From contig VUYV01000063.1 of NCBI GenBank assembly GCA_008711295.1, positions 957,880 through 1,021,879 on the forward strand: DNA of 64,000 nucleotides, in the 5' to 3' direction. Shown in pieces: positions 1 to 13,711 of this stretch. Both the position numbers and the translations under genes were made by a program. The stretch is from Anarhynchus alexandrinus (taxonomy: Eukaryota; Chordata; Aves; Charadriiformes; Charadriidae). The notes beneath the pieces were generated by a model that saw nothing but the letters and a program-made list of their open reading frames with translations, was not told the DNA's origin and ran no database searches. Every line of letters starts with the position of its first letter. Within the stretch, counting starts at the first letter, position 1.

Positions 1-3000
1 CTACTTGCTAGTTGTTATGTCTTTGTTCTCCAGTGCCTAGCAGGTGCAGACGGAATCTTTTTTTTTTTTGTTAGTTTTCCTTTTTCAGTTACTTTCCACA
101 AAATTGGTTCTCACCATATGAACGTCTCCAGACGCTGTACAAGAGGATCATACCCGGTGTTTCCTGAGCACACATTCAGCATCACTTGAAGACTCTTCCC
201 TGCCACAGAGGCAGCAGAGTTTCCCGAAGCCTTCATGCTGGAGGGAACGTCGGTGCTGTCGGGACGCCTGGCGGAGGAACAGACCCCTCTTTGTTTTCGG
301 TTCAGGTGCTGAAAGCTTTTTGGAGCTGCCGTTAAACTCGCTCACTTAACCTCCCCGCCCAATTACTTTCAAACCGTGAGATAAAGTTTTCAAGCCTGCT
401 GGATCTAAAGCTCCGGAGAGGTATTTTGGCACGCAGATCCTCGTCCCTGGCACTACACTGCCCTACCAAGGCCCCGGGAGCATCGGCCAGCCCACGTTTC
501 ACCCCGTGTTTGTGGTGCTGCTCCATCGTCCCACGGTTATCGGGTATCTCCAACCGCTCTGGTTTCAAAGGCGCGACCTTATTTCACACTGAGTAAGATG
601 CTCCGAAACGAAGTATTTAGTTGCAAAGCAAGTAGTTGTATTTTTCAGCCTCAGTACTTTGGCTTTAAATAATTATTAAATGTATTTTAGAGAGTCTCCA
701 GAGCACTGGAGTTTTGCAGGACTCTGCAAAAGCTTTTTTCCTTAACATGACTGATAAATGAGCGTGCGTATAATAGATGCGGTGTCCTTACAGTTAGAAA
801 AGATAAGATATACTCTTGAGTAAGAAATAACTTCCTACACAGAGTACATTTTGTCAAATGATTCTTTAATAAAAGAGTCTCATGTGTAACAAAGCCGCAA
901 TAACAAGTTCTGTATACTCTTGGATGCTTTTTAGGACAGCTGAATCCTTACACACTCACAGAACTGTATTAGTAGATATTTCACATTAAGTGTTTTGTTC
1001 TACAATAACAAAACCTCTTTTCTTAATTTACATTACCACTGATACTTCATCATCTTCAAGAGACCATGACTTTATGCTAGCGTTGTATCAAAGCATAGCA
1101 AGAAACAGCTCCAGTTTCAACAGGTCTAGAGCACCAAGCCCAAATGGATGGCATAGGCAAAGAAGGGTCACTGCAAAAAAAAAAGACAAATGAAACCTTG
1201 GTTAATACTGTGTGCTCATGAAGCTGATTAGTGAAACTTGTTCATTTAGAGGAACCGCGATTTTGCTGCCGGCTGTAGGACATAAACTCTCCCCCACCAT
1301 GCAGAAGTGCCACTGTGGCTGAATTCCAGGGAGGATGGTCCATGGCTCGCAGCCGTTGGGTCTACAGAGGAGAATTCTGTGCCAAACCCAGGCAGATTCA
1401 TTGAAACAGGCGAAATGAAAAAAAAAGGCCATCATTTAAAGTGCCTTGCAAAAAAAAAAACCTTAAAAAGCAAACAGAAAGCCAGTCCTTTCATTGCAGA
1501 AGCTCTAGTGACAGTCAGGGTTTGCCCATCGCTGCCTTCGTTAGGCAGAACTGGCTCTTGTCAAAGACAGCCAGTGCCTTCTTTGTATGGCTCATCTCAT
1601 TCTCCTGTTGCAAATATTGCACCTTTTTTTCTTTTTTCAGGAGACACGGGCATTAGGGTACAAGCAGCATTTCTTCATCAGTTTACAAATGCTCACAATT
1701 CAAATGTGCCCAGTTAATATAGTCACGTGGCTCGAAACATGTCAATCACTCATGTCAAATACTTGTATGCTACAATACGAATATGTCAGTAATACTTCAT
1801 TTTTTAAAAAAAAATAGATTTTTTTTTAAAGAGAGACTTCATGAGGAGGAGTAGAATGACCCTAACTAGCAGCCATAGAAACCATACAGAGATAATGCTG
1901 TCTCAGGAGACAAATTTATTTCTCACCCAAATTTAGATGGCCTATTAAGGTTTGTGGCTTCCTCCTCCAGACTGCTTCGGTGGGAGATCATCCTTGCTAG
2001 TTTATATACAGACTTAGAGCTCCCAGATAACGCATGAGAGATTACACTGAACATGTATTATCCACATTAAAAAACAAAACCCCGTTGAAGCAGGATCCCT
2101 GAAACACTTGCCTTTTATGTGAAAAAACTGCTACAACAGTGTTTTATTCTGGGAGACCAATTGGCTCTGTGTGAGTCATCAGAGGAGTTGAAGTCAGCGA
2201 AAACATTTGTGATAATACAATGAAGCAGCAGAACAAGTCTTTCCACAATGAATGTATTCAAAAAAGGCCTGTGTACTTACACACAGTACGCTCTGGCTGT
2301 ATTCACGGTATGCTGCAAGATTTGATGCAGGTGTGTGTCTCGCTTTGAGATAGATGTTGGGCTCTTTCAGACCATTTTCCATGCTAAAATTGAAAATGTG
2401 GTAGGAAAACCAAACATACAGATGAAAAATACAACCTGACAGCAACAAGTCATATGAATGGAGAAATACAGCAACACTGCTCCATAAAACCATTAAGTCG
2501 ATGGTGTAAAAACCCCGGGATTTCTGTGCTGGAACCATTCACGGGCAGAGAGAGCAGCCCAGGGCACAGCGGACGAGAGAGGGTCATCTGCTATGCCATC
2601 AGTTTGGGGATTGTAACTTCTGTATACTTGAGGAAATCTGCTCTTTCTGTCAAAAATTTTAATTTACAAATGTAATTTCTGTAATGGCACTGCCCTTGTG
2701 TCTGTTAGGATTTATACAGCCTGTTCCTGAGTTGCCCTTGGACCGACGTTGGTACACTGATTTAATTCGGAAGGGCATCCAGGGAAGGAAAAGAGTTTTC
2801 CTGCCCCTTGAGAGCTGACCAAACTCTTACCCCTCCGCTTTTCACACACCGCACTGCCGGGGCTGGCTACCACGTGTGAAACTTTCCCCTCCGTGCTGAC
2901 GGAAAGGCTTTCCCCGCGAGCTGTGAAATGCAGCATTTTGTTCTGCTCTAATTATGCCCTGGATTTTGGGCGGTGTTTCCGGGCTACGTCCTTGTGTTCC

Positions 3001-3505
3001 CAGTGTCTGAGGAAACCAGCCAAGGGCCAACGTTGGACAAAGAGCGGGGAAAAGACAGCAAAGCCAAGGTTGGTTTTACTCCTTAAATGAAGACGTATTG
3101 CCCCGTTAAAGCCCAGCCATGTCCGAGGGGGCAACGACGTTGCAACAGCAGCTTCAGGGGAAAGAGAAGTTTTGTTCATAGCAATCATCATGTGTCTCTC
3201 ACCGAGATAAATAAGCTCTGAGTAGGGTTAAGAGCAGGACAGGATCACTTGTCCCTCTGCGTTTCTGCCTGGAGAAACATCAGGTGCCACTCAGTCACCT
3301 ACGGCGTGTCCATCACGTGGGTGGCCAGGGATGGCTGAGGGGCACTGCTTTATTTTCTGGTCCTCCTACACCTGCACAGGACCCAAAAAATGTGTGGTCT
3401 TCCAAACCGCTCCCTAGTTCGCCCTGCGAAAGAAGAGCATTTTCACAAATTTATCTTTCAGTGTCTAATCAACGTATATAAGCTCCAGTAATTAGTCTAG
3501 GCTTC

Positions 3506-3526
3506 TTCTCTTGCAATGCAAGAGAA
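3506..3526. repeat. Near-perfect palindrome, 10-bp arms
   Basis: The arms TTCTCTTGCA and TGCAAGAGAA are exact reverse complements separated by a single A. The centre, TTGCAATGCAA, resembles a C/EBP-type dyad. It could be a protein-binding dyad or a chance inverted repeat. The symmetry is seen directly; any function is inference. Confidence 0.85.
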
Positions 3527-3557
3527 CTTGCAATATTTAATATGCATTTAAGCATTT

Positions 3558-3616
3558 AAATAATGAATTATTTAAAAATTTAAAAATAATTTAGAAATAA
3601 TGAATTATTTAAAAAA
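3558..3616. repeat. AT-rich direct repeat, period 37
   Basis: A 21-bp block with core AATGAATTATTTAAAAA occurs at 3558-3578 and again at 3595-3615. The DNA between the copies is also A/T only or nearly so. This looks like a local slippage duplication in low-complexity sequence. Confidence 0.85.
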
Positions 3617-5522
3617 GTAAAATTACTACAGGTGCTCTACGCCAGATATTTATGCCTCTGAATTCTTAATCTCTTTTATAATGAGATTAACATTCACTGC
3701 CATGAAAGATCTTCCACTGCAGGTTATGCAGCATTTCTATGCTTATCTGCAGGGGGCCGTGCGGATCCAATAAAGCATTAAGCGGCAGGAAAATAGACCA
3801 CTCTGAATTCATGAAGTGATAACTAAGTTTCTTTTGAAATGCTGATGACGTGCAGTTTTTTACTTCTAGGTACTTCATGGGCACAGTCAGGTATGTGGCT
3901 TCATCTAGTTTGTCACCTTCTCGGAAACGGAGTCCCTGAGGCAGAAAATGCAACTAGTAGTGAGTGGGTTTTATGATGCCAAGGTCTCCTTCAACTGTAG
4001 TTATTTAATTGCTGCATCAGCCAAAAGACTCTTCAAGCCTCCCCAAACCCGCCGGGAAACAATGCTTTCTTGTTTTTTGAAAGAATCATAACGTGAATCG
4101 GCACCTCCCGACACCGTGGTGCTCAAGGTGGGTATTGTTACCGAAAACCGAGAGAGACGGAGAGAAGGGATAGATAATCATTTCCGTGAGAGGGCATGAA
4201 CTACCTCCTCCTTGGCTTGTTCAGTTCTGCTCATGATTGAAATCCTGATGCATCAGGTAAGGAAAAGTAATGGCTTCTTGTCAGATAAATAAATTGTGGA
4301 CAGTTTCAGTGTATATGACTGCCATAAAATGAGAGTCACTTCCACGTTTTCCCGCTTGTCTTTGCCTTTTAAAGAACAGAAATCTTTCAAAATGTCTAAC
4401 GCTTTTAGCATTTTGAATAGAAAATGTGGAGATTTTGTCCTCTGGAGGGGATCAGCCGTAAACACCAAAACTACTGAGTACTCTAAAACAAAGAGATAAG
4501 AAGAGCTTCGCTCTTGCTGCTCTCACATTAAGCTTCAAGTGAATTCAGCAACAGTCATTATCGTATTTAGGAGTTTTTCTGTCCAACCTATTTCCCTGAA
4601 AATACTTTCCTTTTGTATCTCTGACAAGCATATTCCTTGAAAGATTCTGCAAACTGCTTAGAATCTCTGGAAAAAAAAAATAAAAATCTCCTGTTTAGAA
4701 TCTCTGAAAAAGTTTACTCTTTCTCAAACAATTTCCAGTGTATTACGAATCCCAATACGAAAAAAATGACTCTGTGTTTTCCCTCGGCGAACAAAGGCAG
4801 CTCTGTCGCAGGGCAAAGCGCGAGCTGTGCAGATGGGGTGGCAGAGGACGACTGTTCCTTCCCAGAAAGTAGGGTTGGTATCACAGCTCGTGTTGTTCTG
4901 CTTCTGGTGCCCGGGGAAACGACGACTGCAGAAATTCAGATACAGCTGCGCTCATTCGCTTTTGTTTGCTCTGAATTAATATTATGTCGTAGTGTTTTTA
5001 AATTTGGGGGCTAATGAAATGCGGTGGGAGGAGCAAAGTTAGGCGTTTGAGCTGCCTGCTCGCAAAACAACCTTGTTTAACAATCTGAGTTGTCCCACCA
5101 AAATGCCTCATTGAATCCCAGAGTTGGCCACGGCCCTTCATGTGGTGAAAGCAATGAAGTTGCTTTCAAACCAAAATCGTTTCTAAATCTGGCCTCAAAA
5201 TTATCTAGTTGCTGTTACTGAATCAAAAATGCTTTACAAAACAACTACATCTTCTGTGCTTTTAATCAAAGTTTTGGTTCAAAATGGAGGAGGAACTCTT
5301 TATTACCATGCATGAATTGAATTTTGTAAACTGCTTTCACCATTGCTGGTCTGAGTGCATCTACAACGTGCCCACACATAACAAAAATGTCGGGCAGCCT
5401 CAGATTTACAAACTCTTTCTTGCTAAGAATAAGACTTGACTCAGTGAGCTGCACTACAGCAGGTGAGGAATTAAGATACAACAAGTAAGAGCAGAAGACA
5501 GAATCCAACCACCTCCAAATAT

Positions 5523-5995
5523 TCATGGAATCACAGAATGGTTCAGGTTGGAATGGACCTTGAAGATCATCCAGTTCCACCCTCCCTGCCATGGGCAGGC
5601 TCACCTTCCACCAGACCAGGTTGCTCAAAGCCCCATCCAACCTGACCTGGAACACTTCCAATGATGGGGCATCCACAACTTCCCTGGGCAACCTGTGCCA
5701 GCATCTCACCACTCTCACTGTAAAAAGTGTCTTCCTTATGTCCAGTATAAAACTACTCTCTTTCAGTTTAGAACCCTCGCCCTTTGCCCTGTCACCACAG
5801 GCCTTGGTAAAAAGTCTCTCTCCATCTTTCTTATAAACCCTTGCATATATTGAAAGGCTGCAAGAAGATCTCCCTGGAGCCTCCTCTTCTCCACGCTGAA
5901 CAATCCCAACTCTGCTACTCTGTTCTCACCCAGGTNTCTCCTCAGGGCTGCTCTCAATCTTTTCTCTGCCCATCCTGGATTTGTGCTTGGGAATA
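5523..5995 (-). mobile_element. CR1 LINE 3' fragment, minus orientation
   Basis: The low-coordinate end carries the degenerate CR1 3' tail (TCATGGAATCACAGAATGG). It is followed by the block that reads on the minus strand as the C-terminus of CR1 ORF2: [18 protein letters not shown], then a VSLPMAG-type stretch. The minus frame is open only from about 5718 and is broken further upstream. A second minus frame around 5763-5957 continues the homology ([15 protein letters not shown]). CR1 copies move by target-primed reverse transcription and are usually 5' truncated, as here. The upstream limit is approximate because similarity fades after the N at about 5936. This is a dead copy. Confidence 0.93.
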
Positions 5996-6504
5996 TTCAC
6001 ACATTCTACCTCAAAAGGAAGGATTAATTATTAAAATTGTTAACTTTCTGTAATCCTACAATTAAATGTAGAAAAATGGTGGACCTGACAGTGCAGAAAC
6101 CACAAGCAGAACGAGGCCAAAGAGGTAAAGTAAGAATTGTAGCTGTGATCTGTTAATCGAATTAAAAATGCATGCACTCTTAGTCCATCTCCACTCAGTA
6201 ATAAATATACAGATGTATCCATTTGAAAATTCCCATTGCCTAGAAATGGAATCGCTCCTGAGCTCGCTCGAACTTTCTGTCCGGGCTCTGCCTCCTCCCC
6301 TTGTGTTGGACCTTGTCCGGTATCAGTAATTTCAGTGACCTTTCAGTCGGAATGCCATTTGAGAAAGGGCTGCCAGCTTTGGTTGTAGATACTTAACTTA
6401 CTGCAAGAGTGATTTAATTTTAAATTAATTTGGTATTGTGTGCAGTAACATTAATCACAATGACTTTATTTGTTATAAGCCAGGATAGGGTGATTAAAAT
6501 CACT

Positions 6505-6536
6505 TTCATTTCATTGTAATTTAAAAATGAAATGAA
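6505..6536. repeat. Perfect inverted repeat, 11-bp arms
   Basis: TTCATTTCATT (6505-6515) and its exact reverse complement AATGAAATGAA (6526-6536) flank a 10-base spacer. A transcript of either strand could form an 11-bp stem. The surrounding 200 bases are AT-rich with several TAATT/AATTA cores. Confidence 0.85.
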
Positions 6537-6662
6537 GCACCAACATTCAGAATTGTTTCTATTTATGGTGCTGCATGTTGTACTGTGTTGTAAAGTCATA
6601 TGCCACGTATTTGAGTAAGAAGAGAAGGAATCCTAATATGTATGGCCATTAGGAAATGTGTC

Positions 6663-6695
6663 TTGCCATTTCCATGCCATTTCCTTGCCATTTTC
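6663..6695. repeat. Three-copy 11-bp tandem repeat
   Basis: TTGCCATTTCC, ATGCCATTTCC and TTGCCATTTTC lie head to tail with one change in each of the second and third copies. This is a short minisatellite-like array. The repeated GCCAT core resembles the YY1 binding core, but AT-rich context and the lack of a promoter make a role doubtful. Confidence 0.85.
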
Positions 6696-9600
6696 AGTAT
6701 ATTCTAACCATCACAAGGCCTTGCTTAGGGTGTGTTTTAGTCATTGTCATTACAGAAGCTTATACGTTTCTTCATCCAATTTACAGAGAAAGATGACACA
6801 AGTACTTCCAAAAAAAAAAACCCTCTCTGCTTTTCATTGCCAATATATAAATTGCCTGCCCTGCCTCCATGTTTGCATATGCAATGGGTTACAGCAGAAC
6901 TGAACTGACACGTGGGTGTTCCCGGCATCAAGGAAGGGAGAACTGGCTCTCCACTGCTGTTATTAAAGTCTAGATAAAATATTACACAGCTGGCATCTTG
7001 TTTAAGTAGTTCTTAAAACACTACTTCTTAAAACAGGCTATCCACATAACCTTTAAAGCAAAATAAGTCGTAAAGAGCAGCAAGGATGAAAAATGCTGGA
7101 AGTAAATAACGCTGAGAAGAATAAGCTCCTCTGCGCTAGACTACCTTAAGTGACTTGATTGATACGACAAAAGCAAGTGTTAGACAAGATAATATAAATG
7201 TACAGCTTAAACCTATTAATCAGATTTAAAAAACAACATGAAAAGCAGCACAGATTCATAGGCTGAAAGAATAAGATATAAAATGCAGCTCTAGTTGGTC
7301 ATTCTAGCAGGAAATTGGACAATAATAATGGGCAGTTACTGAAGACTGAATTATCGGAGCACACGTAGCAGCGGATCGATGCTGATCGTATAAGGTCTTG
7401 TAATGGCAGTGCTAGGGACTTGACTGGGACGTACCTTTTGCAGTTAGGGAAAGTGCTGGCCCTTAGGGTAAATAGCTTATTTTCCCCATTCAGAAAGTAA
7501 GATTCAGGGCTGTTTTACCAAGTTTTACTCCGAAATAGCCTCTCTCAGGATTATAATGTCCATGGAGCATCACATTGCATTTTGAAGCCAGCATGTCTAC
7601 CTTTAGCAAGCCACAGGGTATGAACTGTCCTACCTGAGGGCTTCTGTCCATTACTTGGCCAAATTTCCCCTTCTGAGAGACGGAAAAATGAGGGAGCTGT
7701 TATGTGGAGGGTTTTGCCCCTTTAGAGAATCCAGACTTGGCCAAAACACCCCTGTCTTGTTCACATTAAAGGTCAATACCTTATGGGGCACATGGACTGG
7801 ATCTGGGAGTTAAAGTGAGGAGAGAGGCTGTGGAGCACCACAGGACTCTGACTGCCATAAGCACGAGGTCATGGAGTTTCCTCTCAATGACTTTAATCTG
7901 CATGACGGCAATGGTAGAGCTGTTTCAGCAGCCTTCCCTGCCTACATAGGCCCTGTGGCAAAATATTTTTAAAAATGTTTTTGCAACCATACGCCATGAG
8001 TAGGTGCACATGCACAAGCGTTGCACCAGGTGCCCCTTTCCCTATAAGCATCAGCAGAGGGGTTTCTCCATGGGCAGGGTGGGAAGTTCGTGTTGCTCCA
8101 GGTCACCGCTCTGTGGGTCCCTGAGCCCTGGAGGGAAGAGGGCGGTTGGTTTGAAACCACCCCTACCTTTCAGGCATGTCTGTTTCTTGACTTTAATTTG
8201 CTCTGGATCAAACTCTTGCTCTCCCCTGGTTTAAGCTATTTCTTAAAAACGTGTTGTGTATCATGTTTTGGGAGATTAGCCCATTTGCCGGAAGTCAGAA
8301 TAGAAAAGGCTTCTTCTTCTGTTCTCTAAACTCAAACCAATGTTTGTAACTCAGAAAAAATAATTAGGTAAGTAGTCTGCGAGTTAATTTCAGCCCCAGC
8401 ATGTTAATATGTACTTCTGCTTTTTCCAATCTACTTTTATGCCTTGCCTAAAGTCCTAATTGATGAAAATTCATTGAAATTATGAATAAAATAGAACTAA
8501 TTTTTCATCTCATGCATAGCTGGCATTTATGTCTCTTTGCCACGAGATACTGTTGAGGCTGAGTTTAATAAGATTTAACAAAGACACTTCCAGGGATGGA
8601 AAGTACATTTGGAAATACGTTAGACAGCCTTAAACAGAATTTTATCCTATGTCAAAATAGCTGTGTTAGGAAGAAAACTCATGGGCAGAATCCTTCTTTG
8701 GGGCACTCCAAGGATGCTTGCTCTGCTCTCACCTCCACCATGCGCAGCACCAGTGGTGCCATGGCCCATTGTGGCCGTGGCCATGTATTCTCAACGTCAT
8801 TTGAAATGGGTCTTCTTTGGTCTTTCTCTTGGTTGAGAAAATCTCATTCTGAAGAAAAATAAACGAGCAGTTGACATCAATGCTATTACGAACAAGAGAC
8901 TTGTGTCCCCTACGTGTTAAGATCTCAAGCCAGAAGATATTTAAGCATCAAATAAATCAATGAAGATTACTTACATGCTGAAAATTTGCCACATTCTACA
9001 ACAGAAAATAAAGCAATGAAAATCCTGCATTTTAATATATATGAAGGATCCACATCTGGCTTAATTTTTTTCATTACTCATGAAGCATGCAAACCGCAAG
9101 AATAATGTGTGAACATAATTGTGAAATGAGAGCATAAAGGCAGGTTAAGCAGATTGTCCTGAGCTCCACTGCTATTTATGCAGAAATAAAACCGTAACAT
9201 AAACCTATGCATCACATTAAACTTAGTTTTCTTTTGGATAACGGATTGTAAAAATATAGATTTATCAATATACAGTAAGATATACCTCACTGAAGCAGGT
9301 AGGTATGGATTTAAACATTAGGATCAATGGGCAATCAAAAGGAAGATCAGTGTTTAAAGAGCATTAAAATGTCTACATTACAGTAAAAATGGCAGGGGAA
9401 AAAAAAGCAGATAAAGGCTCAGGAAACTGGTGGAGCTTTGTTCCCATTATAACTACACCTTCAACATTTGCTGGAAGAGAATGAGGATACGTTGAAGCAT
9501 GAATATGAAATCATTTATTTGTACCAGTAAACCACAGGATCAGAAACTAGAGGTTCTTTTTCACCTGCAACAAATTACTAGTTTTATTCTGTTATCCAAA

Positions 9601-10217
9601 GGAGAACTTTCACATTGCTTTGAAAGCATTTTACAGCCAGTACAGCAGTATAGGGCCAAGACTGCAGGCTTACGGTAATTAAATATGTGCTTATTATCGT
9701 CCAGTAAACAACAAGGTGAGACACTGCAACAGGAACAACCCTGCAGCCTTGATTGTCCATCCCTGTTTCCTACAGATTCATGTTCCCATGTTCAGAAGCA
9801 CTTTATGTCCTTCCTCAGCCACTGTCTACAGATTTCTCACATACGGACTCGGCGTTGCCTGATGCAGCTCAGTTGATGTGAACGGGTGGAGTAGCAGCTC
9901 CGACTTTCACTCACTCCACGGCCATTTAATACGTGTAACCTATTATTCAGTAAATCACGCAGAACTTCCACTTTTTCCTGTTAAGAATCCCCGTAATTAA
10001 CTTAAAATACTTCCTCACGCATCTCTATTACTTTGAAACTCGATCGTGATTTGAATCTGCTCAATATTTAAGACCGGAATCAGAGGATAATGATAACTGG
10101 AGGTGTAAAAAGACAGAGGACCAAACTTACCTACTGGTCTGCTGGAGATGAACAAGGTAAGGGTGTTGTACCAAAAAGAGGAAAGCACGCATATACATCT
10201 CTATCCTATCTTACACC

Positions 10218-10237
10218 TATATATATATATATATATA
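10218..10237. repeat. (TA)10 microsatellite
   Basis: Ten uninterrupted TA units. It is likely to be length-polymorphic between individuals. Confidence 0.95.
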
Positions 10238-13200
10238 GTTTTATAAGCATAATGTACTTTCTCAGAAAATGATTTTATGAGGTAGCTATGGTAAAACATA
10301 ACCCACCTTTCTCTACAAGCATATTCTATTCCCATAACTTCCTTTTAAAAATATTCCTGGTACCAAAACAAGTACTTAAAATACTTAAATAGCACTAAGG
10401 GTCCCTATAGTGACTTAGGAGGACCCTCATTTTTTATTGGCAACGTACTTCACTGATTTCAACAGGGCTTTGCGCAGGCAGGAGGGGTGTTTGATTGTGA
10501 CACCACACCACACACCCCCAAAATAATCGGAAGAGTAATTATGTGCTAATTATTATCGTCTGTAACTCTGACTATATGCCAGTTGTCGTCTCACCTAGGA
10601 CTTGGGTTCACTTTATTACCCACTTCACAGGCTCCAGTTACTAAAGAAATAATAATTCCCTTTCTGGAGGAATAATCACCGAGTTTAGCCTTTCTTAAGT
10701 GTCCGAAATGGATTTATTTACAACCCAGTTATTCCATTTCTTCTATCGTCAGAGATTTCATTTCTTAGCCATGCCCATCAACCTAGCAGCGGTAGATAAG
10801 GGGGTCCCTCTGACAGAGCCGCTGTAATGGAGTAGGACCGAGGTCTGTGATAGCGCCGCTAAGTAATTCTGCGGTAAAGGGACACTGCTCATCTGCCAGC
10901 AGCTCGGTGAGAGCGGCAATCAATCCACAGGAAGGCCTGCAATGTAAATCACTTCTATTTTGGAAATGTTTTTTTCATGCTCTGTACAGAATTATAAAAG
11001 CTCATTATGGAAATGAAAAATTAACACACACTTAATTACATGCTTTTTCGAATTAAGCTATACACCATCAGGGACAGCGCACAACACACAAAGTAGCATC
11101 AGCAGCTTTTTGGTATCCTTGCCCAGAAATGGCAATCAGAGCTGTGTGATAAATACCTCCTCTGTACTGGCACTTCTCTTTGTAAGTGCGATGAAAAAAA
11201 TATGGGAACCGACCAGAGGTAGAAAGCAGAAACAACAGACCTCTCTGGATTTCTTGAAACTGGGCTTAGAAAGTTGGAAAACATTTAGATACAAGTGCAA
11301 TGTGGTTTTTTTAAATGTGTTAGTGAAAACGTGTTTTGGTTGTAAGGACCATCGGATTACACACCTGGTTTTCCTGAGTATATCAGCCAATGTGTTTACT
11401 TTGCCTACAGCATTTTCTTAATAACCTCTAATCATAATTGAATTTGACCTTTATTTAGTGCCAAAAATGGACTTATCTGCGATCCTCTTATTCTACTTTC
11501 AACATTTCTGGAGCAATCGTTTCTCTGTGATGCCTCATAAAAGTACACCTTACTCAAAACGAACACACGTTCTCAGCTATCCGTGAAGATATATTTTCAA
11601 GAAAAGAGAAGAAACTGAAGTTATCTATAGAAACTAAACAGAGAAATTCAGTCTATCAGATAAGCTCATAAAAGCCAGTCATGCATTCAAAATCTTCATG
11701 GGTCGTTTAATAATTAACTGGATTCTAAAAAGCTGGTTGATGTTGTTTTTTAGATCAAGGGCTTGTGCTTATTATAGGCACAGTATAGTGTGTTTGCTTG
11801 TTTAGCGGTGTTTTAGCAGAGGAGAACGATACTAGAACACAGTCTGTATTTTTTTTGTTCTTCCCTGTGCAAAGAAAAATGTTCATGTGCACGAAGTCCT
11901 TCACGATCAAGTTGTTTGAAAGGCAGAATTAAAGCTCAAATGCCTGGTTGTACATTGCCACGCTCTGTGTATGGTAATTTCTGTCTGTGCAGAGGCATGA
12001 CAACGTGGCTGTGAAAACTTGGGTTTGGCTACATCACAAGCTCACGGTGCGTTGATAGGAATAACAGAAGAAGAGGAATACAAGGAAGAATAATGAAGAA
12101 TGAGCTGAGCTTATACACTTAAGCCCATAGTACTTACTGGTTAAGAAGGTGTGACATGCTTTATCCCATCCCTCACGACAAAAATGAGAATATGCAGTTA
12201 TTTAGTGTAACTCAGGGGAGCTGGTGTAGGCGAAGAACAAATCCTGCCTGGACAATTATACTATACTTGGAGTGAAACAAGCAGTATTTGGATGATGTCT
12301 TACACCGATGTCCACATTTCTACCTGAAAACCCAACCTACAACAGGAACCTGAGAGGCAGGGAGGACCTCCACCTTGGGGCAACCCCAGCTCACGCCTGG
12401 GGAGCGAACCAGCCCTCGTTTCACACTGTCACCATCTGAAAGTCACAATATTGAAATATTTTTTCCCCAAAAGCTTTATTTTCTTCACCCAGCGCTTCCC
12501 TGCCACTGGCCCTGCAAAACAGATAAATTTTAACCTCAGAGGACTTAGAAACCCAATTTCTTTGTAAATATCTGTCTCATTGCCCAGATGATGGCTTTCT
12601 CCATTAGTGTTTTATCTTCCTTAACTGTCCACACATTTGAATAACAGGTTTTTAGGAAAAAAAAAATTCCAATTTTTCAATCAAAAGAAAAAAAAAAGCA
12701 AAATCGGGAAAATTGTAACAAATGAGTATTGGAGAGAACTTAACAACAAAGAACATTTAATGCTTTGTCTCCATTTCTGTTTTCCCTGTGTTCTTGAGAC
12801 AGCCTCCTCCTCTGGTGCGCGCTGGAATTCTCTGAAGTTCTCTGGTGAAGCATCTCCTACCGACCGCGGCTGTGGATCCACCTCAAAAGATAGCTCCCTT
12901 TTTGTTAGCATTTCTCCTCAGTTTTCTCTTGTCAAGTCAAACAATATTAGTCCCTTGCTTAAGGAGATTTCTTTAATTTATAGCTTTCTAGAAGTATTTA
13001 TAAAAAAATCAGTGAGTAGAGTAAAAAGAGATTTGAAATACAAGCATATTATTTCACTTCATTCTTTAAATATGAATGTTCCTATTTGTTAAAAAAAACC
13101 CCAAACATTAAATATCTTCAAGGAAAAAGAACTCAGACAACGTGTTAAGCAACTAATGAATTGCATTTAAAAAACTGACTTTAGATCATAAACTATATTT

Positions 13201-13615
13201 ATGATGAGTGTGTGCTTAATCTGTGCTCCACATATATATCCCTTGAATAAAGGTTTCCATTCACCGTAATAGGTGCTATTGTTGAAGACAAAAAGTACCA
13301 ATCAGAAGTAGGTGAGGGAAATTTTCCATTGTAAAAGCACATTAAAGTGAGACGTTAAAAGGCTGTCCTGCACGGCGAGGAAGGGACTCCTCCTCTCCGG
13401 CGTGGATGGGAGAGCAGCACGCGGGGGCAGAAGGCAGCACCGTGCAGTGGCTGAGCATAGGACCGAGTCCAAAAATGAAACCTCCGTTCCTGGCCTGTTC
13501 CCCGAGTCACTGCTTCCCGATCAAGGGCCCTTCATCTTGAAGGAATCACGTTATTTCTCGGTTTCACAATTCCCCATTTGTAGAAGCGTTTAATTCCTTT
13601 AAGTGCACGGGAGTA

Positions 13616-13711
13616 GAATCATAGAATCATAGAATTGTCTAGGTTGGAAGAGACCCTTGGGATCATCGAGTCCAACCATCTACCCTGCTCTACAAAGTTC
13701 TCCCCTAGAAG
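13616..13711 (-). mobile_element. CR1 3' end fragment, short
   Basis: It starts with two copies of the CR1 tail unit (ATCATAGAATCATAGAATT). The subfamily-typical TCTAGGTTGGAAGAGACC and ATCGAGTCCAACCATC follow, and similarity stops abruptly after TCTCCCCTAGA. Its sequence differs from the other copies here (CTAGG and GTCCAACC instead of TTAGG and TTCCAACC), so it probably belongs to another CR1 subfamily. Only about 95 bases are left. Confidence 0.92.

Larger units (their letters stand above)
1..5522. other. Unique intergenic DNA, no gene seen
   Basis: No reading frame here resembles a known protein and none is longer than chance would give. A mildly CpG-containing patch sits at about 130-570. 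AATAAA-like hexamers occur, for example near 868, but have no linked gene. Short repeats at 3506-3526 and 3558-3616 are listed separately. Confidence 0.6.
5996..13615. other. Unique intergenic DNA, no gene seen
   Basis: About 7.6 kb with no recognisable exon, RNA gene or recent transposon. AT-rich stretches at 6360-6540 and 7160-7350 are dense in TAAT/ATTA cores of the homeodomain type. They could be conserved non-coding elements, but conservation cannot be judged from one sequence. Short repeats inside are listed separately. Confidence 0.55.

Noticed and set aside
868..873. AATAAA polyadenylation signal candidates in the left part of the window
   Set aside because: The hexamer is frequent in AT-rich DNA, and no upstream exon supports a transcript end.
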